A model generated the notes under the pieces. It worked only from the letters and a program-made list of their open reading frames with translations. It had not been told where the DNA came from and searched no databases. From contig JAUVPT010000073.1 in the NCBI GenBank assembly GCA_030598525.1, positions 1 to 7,394 on the forward strand: 7,394 nt of DNA. Direction: 5' to 3'. This DNA is from Gemmatimonadota bacterium. Lineage in GTDB: Bacteria; Gemmatimonadota; Gemmatimonadetes; Palauibacterales; Palauibacteraceae. Made by a program: the position numbers and the translations under genes. Of this stretch, positions 1-6,154 are shown piece by piece (the first letter of the stretch is position 1; each line of letters opens with the position of its first letter).

Positions 1-868
1 CGTTGTTCACGGCCTCGGGCGGCAGAAGCACCTCGGCACCCAGCTCCACGGCGCGCGCCGTTGCCTCCGCCACGTCACGGACCGCCACGTAGGGTAACCA
101 GTGCGGAGTCCCCTCACCGGGCAGTTGGTGAATCCCGGCTCGCGGCCTCTCTCCATGGTACATGGCGAAGAACACGACGGGCCGGTCCCCTTCGACGAAC
201 GCCTCGCCGTACTCGTCGGCATCGACATCTTCGAGGCGCGCGGCGATTCCCTTGGAGCGGTAGCCCAGGAGGCCCTCGTAGAACTCGACCGCACCCGGGG
301 CATCGGTGGTCCACAGCTCGGTCCACAGCCAATCACCCGATTCGCGGTCCCGTCCGTCTCTCGGATCACCCGACGCGGACCGGAGGAGGACGAAGAACGC
401 GCCCTGCGGGTCCTCCACGACCGCGTAACGCCCGCGATTCGGAAGATCGGAGGGCTGAACGGTAATGGCCGCACCGAGATCGCTGGCCCGCGCAACCGAA
501 CCGTCCACGTCGGGGACGGAGAAGGACACGAGCCAGAGGGGTGAGTCCAGCTCGTCTGGATCCGCTGTGAAGACACTGCCGATTACCTCCCCCCCCCGGG
601 TGATGTCCCAGTAACGCCCGGGGGCCTCCTCGGACTCTTCGAAGCCCCACCCGAACAGCGCGCCGTAGAACTCGCGGGCAGCCTCTGCATCGTGCGTCAG
701 CAGATCGTGCCAAATGACCTTGCCCACGAGTACTTCGGGGGCAGCGTCGTCAGTGATCGGAGGCGGCACTGGCTGTACCGGCGGTGGAGCGCTCGAACAG
801 GCGCCGACGGCCACGGCGCTCGCAACCGCTATCGCGCCGCGCTTTAGAGTACTGCAAGGGATCTGCAA
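1..868 (-). CDS. Lipoprotein with two tandem VOC (glyoxalase-like) domains, 3' end off the window
   Basis: Read on the minus strand from a TTG at 868-866, preceded by GGAGG with 5-nt spacing. The frame is open for 289 codons to the left edge, so the C-terminus is missing. Residues 1-24 form a lipoprotein signal peptide ending in a V-G-A-C lipobox (Cys24), followed by a Pro-rich linker to about residue 45. Domain 1 (about 50-165) opens with K-V-I-W-H-D-L-L and has the F-Y-G-A-L-F-G-W helix motif. Domain 2 (about 180 onward) repeats it as W-L-W-T-E-L-W and F-Y-E-G-L-L-G-Y. This two-domain layout matches the COG3324-like VOC proteins. His54 and the Glu in the equivalent strand of domain 2 sit where VOC enzymes place metal ligands. 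The substrate cannot be told from sequence. Export as a lipoprotein is unusual for this mostly cytosolic superfamily. The frame passes intact through a run of nine G (589-597 on plus). The family call is secure; the start is likely. Confidence 0.85.
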   Translation of the reverse strand, partial: MQIPCSTLKRGAIAVASAVAVGACSSAPPPVQPVPPPITDDAAPEVLVGKVIWHDLLTHDAEAAREFYGALFGWGFEESEEAPGRYWDITRGGEVIGSVFTADPDELDSPLWLVSFSVPDVDGSVARASDLGAAITVQPSDLPNRGRYAVVEDPQGAFFVLLRSASGDPRDGRDRESGDWLWTELWTTDAPGAVEFYEGLLGYRSKGIAARLEDVDADEYGEAFVEGDRPVVFFAMYHGERPRAGIHQLPGEGTPHWLPYVAVRDVAEATARAVELGAEVLLPPEAVNN

Positions 869-893
869 ACCTGCCTCCGTTCAGTGCCTGGAC

Positions 894-920
894 GAACCGA
901 CTGTCGCCGCCAGTCGGTTC
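894..920. repeat. Perfect 10-bp inverted repeat in the divergent VOC/CapA intergenic region
   Basis: GAACCGACTG and CAGTCGGTTC flank a 7-nt centre (TCGCCGC). It lies 26 bases upstream of the TTG of the VOC lipoprotein gene and about 125 bases upstream of the CapA-like start. No T-run follows on either strand, so it is not a typical intrinsic terminator. It could be an operator serving one or both divergent genes, or a stem in the 5' leader of the VOC mRNA. I could not place a convincing -35/-10 pair on either strand of this 176-base gap. Confidence 0.55.
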
Positions 921-1044
921 CTGAGATTCCAGAGAATACGACTCGGCTCAGAACCTATTCCTTCACGGGTCATGTGACGAGCCGACCTTGCCCCGCTCCG
1001 GGGCTCGGGAGCATACTCGCTCCGACCCGAGCGGGAGCCAGAAC

Positions 1045-2262
1045 TTGAACTTCATATCACGACCGGCCGACAGGTTTCATTCCATTCGTTTCGGCCTCAT
1101 CGTCCTGGCGGCCCTCTGTGCTCCGGGGCTCGCCGCAGCGCAAAGTCCCGCGTCCGGCTTCCAGAAGGCTCCCCTGGCTGAGCGCTCCTCCGGTACACGA
1201 GCGGAAACGATCCGCATCGTGGCCGTGGGGGACATCATGATGGGCACCGCGTTCCCCGATTCGACCTACCTGGACCCCAGAATCGTCCCTGGCGTCTCGG
1301 CGGACCAGCTGATCGGCACGGACCTGGTCGGCGCCCTGCGCTCGGGCGACGTGGTGTTCGGAAACCTCGAGGGCGCACTGTTCGACAGGGGGGGCGAGTC
1401 GAAACGGTGCCGCAACATGGACGTCTGCTACGCGTTCAGGAGTCCGGAGTGGTATGCCGGTCTGCTCGCGGGCATGGGATTCAACCTGATGTCCCTGGCG
1501 AACAACCACAGCGGCGACTTTCTGGAGGCCGGCCGGGCCACGACGATCGCAGCGCTGGAGGCGAACGGAATCGCGTACGGAGGATTGGCCCGGGCCGGGG
1601 CGATCACCGGCACATTGGAACTCGGCAACGGCACGCGCGTCGGACTCGCCGCCTTCTCGCCCAACAAGGGCACCGTCAGCATCCACGATCTCGAGGGGCT
1701 CACTCGACTGGTGGCCGAGCTGGACCGGACCCACGACGTGGTCATCGTCTCCTTTCACGGGGGTGCGGAAGGCGCCGACCGTACTCACGTGACGCGCGAA
1801 CCCGAGGAGTTCTACGGCGAGCGGCGGGGAAACGTGTACGAGTTCGCGCACGCCGCGGTGGACGCCGGAGCGGACGTGGTGATAGGTCACGGCCCGCACG
1901 TGCCCCGGGCGGTGGAGATCTACCGTGACCGGTTCATCGCCTACAGCCTGGGCAACTTCTGGACCTGGGCCAGGTTCAATCTCAGCGGTCCGAACGGACT
2001 GGCCCCCATCCTAGACCTCGAGGTCGATCGCCAGGGCCGAGTGATCGGCGCTCGCGTGGTCAGCGCCCGGCAGAGGGGACTCGGCTCGCCGCGCCTGGAC
2101 CCCGGTGGCCGGGCGGCTCGACTGATCTCGGAAGTATCGCGCGAGGATTTTCCCGAGGCGGCGCTGGATTTCACGGCTGACGGCCGGATCACGTGGGGCG
2201 TCGAGGATCGGGCAACAGAGGGAGCGAACGCGGACGATTCGAAAGCTGAGGGCGGCCGCTAG
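1045..2262 (+). CDS. Exported CapA/PGA_cap-family metallophosphatase-like protein
   Basis: 405 residues from a TTG at 1045, with GGGAG 7 nt upstream. A further in-frame TTG at 988 has no evident ribosome site and would put a 19-residue charged stretch before the signal peptide. From 1045, residues 10-32 give a signal peptide with a hydrophobic core (G-L-I-V-L-A-A-L) and an A-A-A-Q cleavage region. The mature part carries the ordered motifs of the CapA/PgsA metallophosphatase fold (PF09587-like): V-G-D-I-M-M-G (Asp63), G-N-L-E-G (Asn107, Glu109), L-A-N-N-H (153-155), S-F-H-G-G (His238), G-H-G-P-H (281-285) and S-L-G-N-F (301-305). All expected metal-site residues appear present. Family members act in poly-gamma-glutamate capsule export or as envelope phosphoesterases. 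No capsule synthesis genes are adjacent, so the substrate is unknown. C122 and C128 are a possible disulfide pair. Its stop overlaps the convergent DUF2252 gene. Confidence 0.9.
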   Translation: MNFISRPADRFHSIRFGLIVLAALCAPGLAAAQSPASGFQKAPLAERSSGTRAETIRIVAVGDIMMGTAFPDSTYLDPRIVPGVSADQLIGTDLVGALRSGDVVFGNLEGALFDRGGESKRCRNMDVCYAFRSPEWYAGLLAGMGFNLMSLANNHSGDFLEAGRATTIAALEANGIAYGGLARAGAITGTLELGNGTRVGLAAFSPNKGTVSIHDLEGLTRLVAELDRTHDVVIVSFHGGAEGADRTHVTREPEEFYGERRGNVYEFAHAAVDAGADVVIGHGPHVPRAVEIYRDRFIAYSLGNFWTWARFNLSGPNGLAPILDLEVDRQGRVIGARVVSARQRGLGSPRLDPGGRAARLISEVSREDFPEAALDFTADGRITWGVEDRATEGANADDSKAEGGR

Positions 2263-3542
2263 GAGCCAGGCTCGTCCGAGGCGAGCACGAATGCCTCCCA
2301 CGCCTCGATGACCTCGCCAGCCAGGACCTGGCTTCCGTCCTGGAGTTCTCCCTCGATCTCCCGCAGCCGTTCGCGCACGTTGACGACGATCATCTGTTGA
2401 AACGCACCGCCGACGTCGCGCAGGTGACCCAGTCCGAGTTGAACCCCCACGTCGTAGGCCACCTCGGCCAGTTCTTCCGGACTCTCCAGGCTCTCCACCT
2501 TGAGTTCCCGGTAATTCGCCACCCAGGCGTGCGTCCAGAACATCTCCCCACCGTGCTCGATGAAGCCGAGGAAACGGAAGGGCTGGTACGCGATGCGGGC
2601 CCCACTCTGCAGCACCCGGAACGGGTCGTCGTCGTCAGCCCGGATGCAAGGAATACCAGCCAGGCTGCGCACCCGTTTCAACTCCACGATTACGTCGTCG
2701 GCCGGATCCGGCGTTGGACCCGCCAGTCGGACCAGGTACTTGGTATCGAGGGCGCTGCCGACCCCCAGTTGCAGCGCCCCTACCTGGATCGGCTCGAAGA
2801 AGTCGTCCGTCAGGCTGGGATTCGTCGCCAGCATGAGTCTCGAGTACGACTCGAGCGAGCTCAGTAGTTCTTGTCGGTCGGCCTCCTGAAGCGGTTGCAT
2901 GATGGAGTCGACCCATGCCAGGTAGGCCAGGCTGTCGTGCTTGAACGTCGCCTGGTACCGGGCCACCATGGCCGGGACGGGAGCCGACAACGTCGAGTCC
3001 TCGACCACGTCCCAGTAGCCACGCCCGAACTCTGCGACAATGTCGTCCGCCTGGTCCTCCCAGCCGTTCGCGAGGGCCGCGAGGCGCACGGATACGGTGA
3101 AGCGCATACCGTCCACCCAACCCGGTCCCTCCGACGAGTCGTCGAAGTCCGTCAGACCACGACCCAGATCAGTGACCGCGTACTGCTCGACGTGCGCGTC
3201 CCCGTGCAGGTTGAACGGGAATCGGTCTGGACCCAGAGGTCCGGTATCGACGAGGTGGTTGAACCGCTCGCAGACCAGTCGGCTGAACGGGATATTGATA
3301 AAGCGAAAGTAGCCGTGCGGAGTGGCCCGAATGCGCTGCAGAAGCTGGGGGTTGCTTGCGAAATCGAACGAATCCGGGTGCACGAACAGCGCCGCGGCTC
3401 CCTCGCTCAACTCCCCGTCGCCCCGCTCTCTGCCTCCCGGACCGCACGCGGAAGAGAATGCCAGCGCGACAAGCAATACGGTTACGAGATGGCTCCTGGA
3501 GTAACGCAGCGCCACACCGGCTCTCAGTGTTGAACGGGTCAT
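2259..3542 (-). CDS. Exported DUF2252-family lipoprotein (kinase-like motifs)
   Basis: 427 residues from the ATG at 3542-3540. Other in-frame starts are ATG 3572 and GTG 3515. GTG 3515 has GAGAG about 5 nt upstream and would give a shorter, more typical signal peptide. From 3542, a hydrophobic stretch (about 19-30) ends in a lipobox F-S-S-A-C at Cys33. The body resembles DUF2252: Y-F-R-F near 78-81, H-G-D-A-H-V-E-Q at 113-120, D-F-D-D-S at 132-136, then a long helical C-terminal half with E-L-K-R-V-R and F-I-E-H-G-G. The HGDxH and DFD motifs recall the catalytic and metal-binding loops of aminoglycoside-phosphotransferase-like kinases. In the DUF2252 pattern I remember, the loop reads HGDAHxEN; here the last Asn is Gln120. 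The family has no firm function. An exported lipoprotein form would sit where ATP is absent, so kinase activity should not be assumed. It converges on the CapA-like gene, and its stop shares the CTAG at 2259-2262. Confidence 0.85.
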   Translation of the reverse strand: MTRSTLRAGVALRYSRSHLVTVLLVALAFSSACGPGGRERGDGELSEGAAALFVHPDSFDFASNPQLLQRIRATPHGYFRFINIPFSRLVCERFNHLVDTGPLGPDRFPFNLHGDAHVEQYAVTDLGRGLTDFDDSSEGPGWVDGMRFTVSVRLAALANGWEDQADDIVAEFGRGYWDVVEDSTLSAPVPAMVARYQATFKHDSLAYLAWVDSIMQPLQEADRQELLSSLESYSRLMLATNPSLTDDFFEPIQVGALQLGVGSALDTKYLVRLAGPTPDPADDVIVELKRVRSLAGIPCIRADDDDPFRVLQSGARIAYQPFRFLGFIEHGGEMFWTHAWVANYRELKVESLESPEELAEVAYDVGVQLGLGHLRDVGGAFQQMIVVNVRERLREIEGELQDGSQVLAGEVIEAWEAFVLASDEPGS

Positions 3543-3640
3543 CGGGTCCACGATTGGACCGGGTTCTTTCATCGTAGGGTCTGCCCCGACCCACCGCCAC
3601 CTCCGACGCGGATGGGCCAGGACTGGCGCATGAGAGTGTT

Positions 3641-3659
3641 TACTTTGCACTACAAAGTA
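3641..3659. promoter_or_regulatory. Palindromic operator abutting the -35 box
   Basis: TACTTTG and CAAAGTA form a perfect 7-bp inverted repeat around CACTA. It ends one base before the -35 hexamer at 3661. It is AT-rich and stands out in this GC-rich window. The position suits a repressor that blocks RNA polymerase. The winged-helix protein encoded in the same operon (4298-4714) is the natural candidate ligand, implying autoregulation. It also lies 69 bases upstream of the 3572 start of the divergent DUF2252 gene and could affect that gene too. The regulator assignment is inference. Confidence 0.7.
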
Positions 3660-3660
3660 C

Positions 3661-3689
3661 TTGACACCACTATCCGGATCGCGTATACC
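3661..3689 (+). promoter_or_regulatory. Sigma-70-type promoter, leaderless transcript
   Basis: A perfect -35 TTGACA (3661-3666), a 17-bp spacer and a -10 TATACC (3684-3689). The expected transcription start is 7-8 bases further on, at about 3696-3697, which coincides with the A of the ATG at 3697. No Shine-Dalgarno sequence precedes that ATG, so the first gene of the operon is probably translated from a leaderless mRNA. This is the clearest promoter in the window. Confidence 0.8.
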
Positions 3690-3696
3690 TTCGGTC

Positions 3697-4308
3697 ATGG
3701 AGAAACGCCTGCGGTTGGAAGACGCTCCGACGACGCCTACGGCGCTCAGCGACCGGGCGATCGAGAATCTCAGCTTCATCCGTCGCACGATGGAGGCTTC
3801 CGGCACGTTTACCGCAGTGTCGGGACTGGGTACCATGGCCATGGGCGCACTGGCGCTCGCGGCCGCGGCCTTCGCCAGTCGATTCCCCTTCGCGGATGCG
3901 GGCCTGCGCGTATGGGCCGGAGCCGCTGTTGTCTCGTCCGTGGTCGGTGGCTACGCGATCGTGCGCAAGGCACGGCGCCGGCAGGAGTCCGCCCTCTCGG
4001 GCCCCGGGCGAAAGTTCATGCTCAACTTCATGCCGTCCGTGATCGCCGGAGCCGCACTGACCGTGGCCCTGGCCGCCGGCGGACTCACGGCACTTCTGCC
4101 GGGCACGTGGCTTCTACTCTATGGAACAGGGGTCGTGACCGGCGGTGCCTTCTCCGTACGCATCGTGCCGGCCATGGGCCTCGCTTTCATGGCCCTGGGC
4201 ATACTCGCCCTCGCCATCCCGGGCTGGGGCCAGACTCTGATGGCCGTCGGCTTCGGAGGTCTGCACCTCGCGTTCGGCGCAATCATCGCCTGGAGGTATG
4301 GTGGCTGA
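3697..4308 (+). CDS. Six-helix integral membrane protein of unknown function
   Basis: 203 residues from ATG 3697. An upstream in-frame TTG at 3661 is the -35 box itself, so the longer start is unlikely. The N-terminal 35 residues are soluble and include A-I-E-N-L-S-F-I-R-R-T-M-E. Six hydrophobic segments follow, at about 38-60, 69-86, 108-133, 135-155, 157-173 and 177-200. A basic loop (R-K-A-R-R-R-Q) after helix 2 suggests a cytoplasmic side there. No catalytic motif is visible. From memory, proteins with this N-terminal motif occur beside HTH_34-type winged-helix regulators in Acidobacteria and related genomes, as here; I could not verify this. The stop lies inside the next gene (8-11 bp overlap), indicating co-transcription and translational coupling. 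It might sense or act in the membrane for the regulator or the UppS enzyme downstream; this is inference. Confidence 0.8.
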   Translation: MEKRLRLEDAPTTPTALSDRAIENLSFIRRTMEASGTFTAVSGLGTMAMGALALAAAAFASRFPFADAGLRVWAGAAVVSSVVGGYAIVRKARRRQESALSGPGRKFMLNFMPSVIAGAALTVALAAGGLTALLPGTWLLLYGTGVVTGGAFSVRIVPAMGLAFMALGILALAIPGWGQTLMAVGFGGLHLAFGAIIAWRYGG

Positions 4309-4714
4309 CGACAAACGGGCTACGGCCCGCAAGCTGGATTCGGAAGGACCGATGGACGGACACACGAATGGTTCCGCAGGGGCTGCCAACTCACGGGCCA
4401 GCCTGGCATCCCCCGCCGGGCCCCTCACGCTCGATGCCCTGATTCACGAGCGGGTACGACTCGGGATCGTAAGCGCCCTCTCCGTCCACGAGCGCCTCGC
4501 TTTTACCGAGCTGCGCCAGGTGCTGGACACGACCGACGGAAACCTAAGCGCTCATGCCCGCAAGCTCGAGGACGCCGGTTACATCGAGTGTCGCAAGTCA
4601 TTCGCCGGCCGCGTCCCGCGCACCGACTACGCCCTGACGGCCCTCGGCAAAGCCCGTCTGAAGGAGTACGTCGCTCACATGGAGGCGCTGATCCGAATGA
4701 CCCGGGACGGCTAG
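4298..4714 (+). CDS. Winged-helix transcriptional regulator (HTH_34 / MarR-ArsR-like)
   Basis: 138 residues if it starts at ATG 4298. GGAGG at 4292-4296 is only 1 base from that ATG, so GTG 4301 (4-base spacing) is also plausible. ATG 4352, behind AAGGA, would remove a poorly conserved 18-residue stretch. The domain runs from about 42 to 128: L-I-H-E-R-V-R-L-G-I-V-S-A-L (helix 1), F-T-E-L-R-Q-V-L (helix 2), recognition helix in D-G-N-L-S-A-H-A-R-K-L-E-D-A-G-Y (80-95), and a wing ending near T-D-Y-A-L-T. This pattern is typical of small dimeric winged-helix proteins. No metal-binding Cys cluster is seen, so it is not an ArsR-type metal sensor. It probably binds the palindrome at 3641-3659 and regulates its own operon. 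Its effector is unknown, though the membrane-protein partner overlapping upstream and the polyprenyl synthase downstream hint at an envelope-lipid signal. Confidence 0.88.
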   Translation: MVADDKRATARKLDSEGPMDGHTNGSAGAANSRASLASPAGPLTLDALIHERVRLGIVSALSVHERLAFTELRQVLDTTDGNLSAHARKLEDAGYIECRKSFAGRVPRTDYALTALGKARLKEYVAHMEALIRMTRDG

Positions 4715-4716
4715 AA

Positions 4717-4743
4717 CCGGTCCGCCGACTTCCGGCGAACCGG
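4717..4743 (+). terminator. Strong hairpin just after the regulator stop codon (no T-run)
   Basis: CCGGTCCGCCG (4717-4727) pairs with CGGCGAACCGG (4733-4743) around a 5-base loop, forming an 11-position stem with one mismatch. It begins 3 bases after the regulator's stop. No U-tract follows, so it is more likely an RNA-stability or pause element than a complete intrinsic terminator. Confidence 0.45.
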
Positions 4744-4753
4744 AATGACCTCC

Positions 4754-4775
4754 GGGCGGCATAGAGCCGCCCTTT
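4754..4775 (+). terminator. Hairpin with short T-run upstream of uppS (weak terminator or attenuator)
   Basis: GGGCGGC (4754-4760), loop ATAGA, GCCGCCC (4766-4772), then TTT. This has intrinsic-terminator shape but only three T residues. It lies 9 bases before the GGAG ribosome site of the uppS-like gene, so it probably lowers rather than blocks read-through, or acts on the mRNA leader. Confidence 0.5.
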
Positions 4776-4796
4776 CACACGACTGGAGACTTTGTG

Positions 4797-5615
4797 ATGC
4801 AGAGTACTCTACATCCGCGGCCCCCTGCCGGGTTGCACACGGGCATCATCATGGACGGGAACGGCCGGTGGGCAGAGCTCACAGGTCGATCCCGTTCTCG
4901 TGGACACGTCGAGGGAGCTCGCGTAGCCCGGGCGGTGGTCGAGGGCTCCCGTTCTCTTGGGATCGGGGTGCTCACCCTGTACGCGTTTTCAGCAGACAAC
5001 TGGAAGCGTCCGGCCACGGAGGTCCGGTCCCTGATGCGGCTTCTGCGCGTCTACCTGAGGTCTGAGACAGAGAGCTGCCTGGAGAACGGGATCCGCATCG
5101 AGGTAATCGGGAGGCGGGACCGCCTGCCTCCTGTCGTCGTCCGGGAAATGGCGGCGGCCGAGGGACTGACGGCCAGGTGCGATCGCCTCCTCCTCCGTCT
5201 CGCGATCGACTACTCGGGACGCGACGCCATTCTTGCCGCCGCGCTGGCCGGCCCAACGAGCCGGCGCGAGTTCGGCTGGAACCTGGATCGGGCCGTCCAC
5301 GCGCGAACGCCGGTTCCCGACATGGACCTGCTGGTGCGCACAGGCGGGGAGCGCCGGCTCAGCGACTTCATGCTCTGGGAGAGCGCCTACGCCGAGCTGG
5401 TGTTCACCGACACTCCCTGGCCGGCCTTCACCGTCGAAGACCTGGCAAGCGCGGTCCGAGAGTTCGACCGACGTGAGCGGCGCTACGGTGGATTGCGACC
5501 GTCGAGGACCGCCCCCGGGGCTCGCGTTCGTTCGAGGACGACGGCTCCGACCGGAGCAGGGACGGGCTCGAGCGCCGGATCCGGCGTCGTGACCGCACAC
5601 GAACCGCGGAGGTAA
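4797..5615 (+). CDS. uppS: Isoprenyl (cis-prenyl) transferase, UppS family
   Basis: 272 residues from ATG 4797; GTG 4794 is an equally possible start, both served by GGAG at 4785-4788. The enzyme adds isopentenyl diphosphate units in cis to an allylic diphosphate, making polyprenyl diphosphate such as the C55 carrier of peptidoglycan and O-antigen precursors, at the inner face of the membrane. All family landmarks are present: I-I-M-D-G-N-G-R-W-A (catalytic Asp20), R-G-H-V-E-G-A, L-T-L-Y-A-F-S-A-D-N-W-K-R-P, R-T-G-G-E-R-R-L-S (Arg181, Arg187, Ser189, matching E. coli Arg194, Arg200 and Ser202) and A-Y-A-E-L (Glu200, matching Glu213). The family core ends at E-R-R-Y-G-G. About 40 Arg/Ser/Thr/Gly/Pro-rich residues follow and look disordered. 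The stretch between D-Y-S-G-R-D and D-M-D-L-L is shorter than in E. coli UppS. No cdsA or dxr lies beside it, so it may be a regulated paralogue rather than the housekeeping enzyme. Confidence 0.92.
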   Translation: MQSTLHPRPPAGLHTGIIMDGNGRWAELTGRSRSRGHVEGARVARAVVEGSRSLGIGVLTLYAFSADNWKRPATEVRSLMRLLRVYLRSETESCLENGIRIEVIGRRDRLPPVVVREMAAAEGLTARCDRLLLRLAIDYSGRDAILAAALAGPTSRREFGWNLDRAVHARTPVPDMDLLVRTGGERRLSDFMLWESAYAELVFTDTPWPAFTVEDLASAVREFDRRERRYGGLRPSRTAPGARVRSRTTAPTGAGTGSSAGSGVVTAHEPRR

Positions 5616-5617
5616 CC

Positions 5618-6094
5618 GTGAGACTGCTGCTCATACTTGCCCTGGTCTGGCTGCTCGGCACCTGTCAATCATCGCGGCCGGAAGTTCCCCAGGACTTCGA
5701 GTGGACGACATGGACGAACGTGGCGGCTGGATACTCCCTCGACGTGCCGGATGTCTACGACGCGGATGTGGAAGACGGTGGAAATGCCGTCTTTTTCCGG
5801 TGGAGGGGAACCGTCCCAACCAAGATCTATTGGACGGATCTCGAATCGGCGAAGGGGCACGGGCTCTGGGTGGGAGAGGAACCGACGGGCCCGACGACGC
5901 TGGCCCTGCAACCGGCCATGCGATACGACTACACCCACTGCGACGGGCCGTTCTGCTCGCACATGACCTCGTTCGTCATCGAACGCGGAGATCGGTGGCT
6001 GGCGCTGGAGTTTCGCTCAGAGGGCGAGCTGAACCACGTCAATCAGCGAATCCTCGCTTCCCTCATCCTGCTTCCCGCCGACTACGGTGATTGA
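5618..6094 (+). CDS. Small secreted protein or possible lipoprotein, unknown function
   Basis: 158 residues from GTG 5618. GGAGG at 5608-5612 with 5-nt spacing lies inside the last codons of uppS, and only 2 bases separate the two genes, so they are co-transcribed and probably coupled. Residues 3-14 are strongly hydrophobic and end in L-L-G-T-C-Q. Cys16 could be lipidated, but Thr at -1 is a poor lipobox, so a cleaved signal peptide or membrane anchor remains possible. The mature part (about 140 residues) is acidic, rich in aromatics, and reads like a beta-rich domain (G-Y-S-L-D-V-P, A-V-F-F-R-W, K-I-Y-W-T-D). Cys108 and Cys113 in H-C-D-G-P-F-C-S-H could form a disulfide or, with the two His, bind a metal. 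I do not recognise the family. Confidence 0.8.
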   Translation: MRLLLILALVWLLGTCQSSRPEVPQDFEWTTWTNVAAGYSLDVPDVYDADVEDGGNAVFFRWRGTVPTKIYWTDLESAKGHGLWVGEEPTGPTTLALQPAMRYDYTHCDGPFCSHMTSFVIERGDRWLALEFRSEGELNHVNQRILASLILLPADYGD

Positions 6095-6111
6095 CCCGCC
6101 CCCGAATGCGC

Positions 6112-6145
6112 GCAGGGGCGCGCCCCGTCGGGAGTGCGCCCCTGC
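6112..6145. terminator. GC-rich hairpin between convergent genes
   Basis: GCAGGGGCGC (6112-6121) and GCGCCCCTGC (6136-6145) are perfect 10-bp arms with a 14-base loop, starting 18 bases after the stop of the secreted-protein gene. No T-run follows. It probably ends or stabilises the upstream operon's mRNA, and may act on both strands of this convergent junction. Confidence 0.5.
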
Positions 6146-6154
6146 CCTGCGTGT

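Noticed and set aside
101..544. Plus-strand ORFs across 61-544 opposite the VOC gene
   Set aside because: Composition-driven shadows; the minus-strand frame has a signal peptide and two recognisable VOC domains.
920..985. Possible ECF-type promoter (GGAATA...TCGTA) on the minus strand upstream of the VOC gene
   Set aside because: The match is poor and the spacing is not standard; no support beyond chance.
988..1044. TTG at 988 as the start of the CapA-like gene
   Set aside because: No ribosome site precedes it, it adds a charged segment before the signal peptide, and a GC hairpin (990-1004) lies there; TTG 1045 has a well-placed GGGAG. Not fully excluded.
1057..1899. A 280-codon minus-strand ORF opposite the CapA-like gene
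   Set aside because: Its translation is low-complexity Arg/Gly/Val-rich with no family resemblance; it is a high-GC shadow of a gene with clear motifs on the other strand.
2635..3600. Other ORFs on both strands within the DUF2252 region
   Set aside because: Arg/Gly/Pro-rich translations without motifs, all inside the recognised DUF2252 frame.
3661..3696. TTG at 3661 as the start of the membrane protein
   Set aside because: That TTG is the first three bases of the TTGACA -35 box and would lie upstream of the predicted transcription start.
3543..3842. N-terminal extension of the DUF2252 gene up to 3842
   Set aside because: It would cross the plus-strand promoter and the first 50 codons of the membrane-protein gene, and would bury the lipoprotein signal peptide inside the protein.
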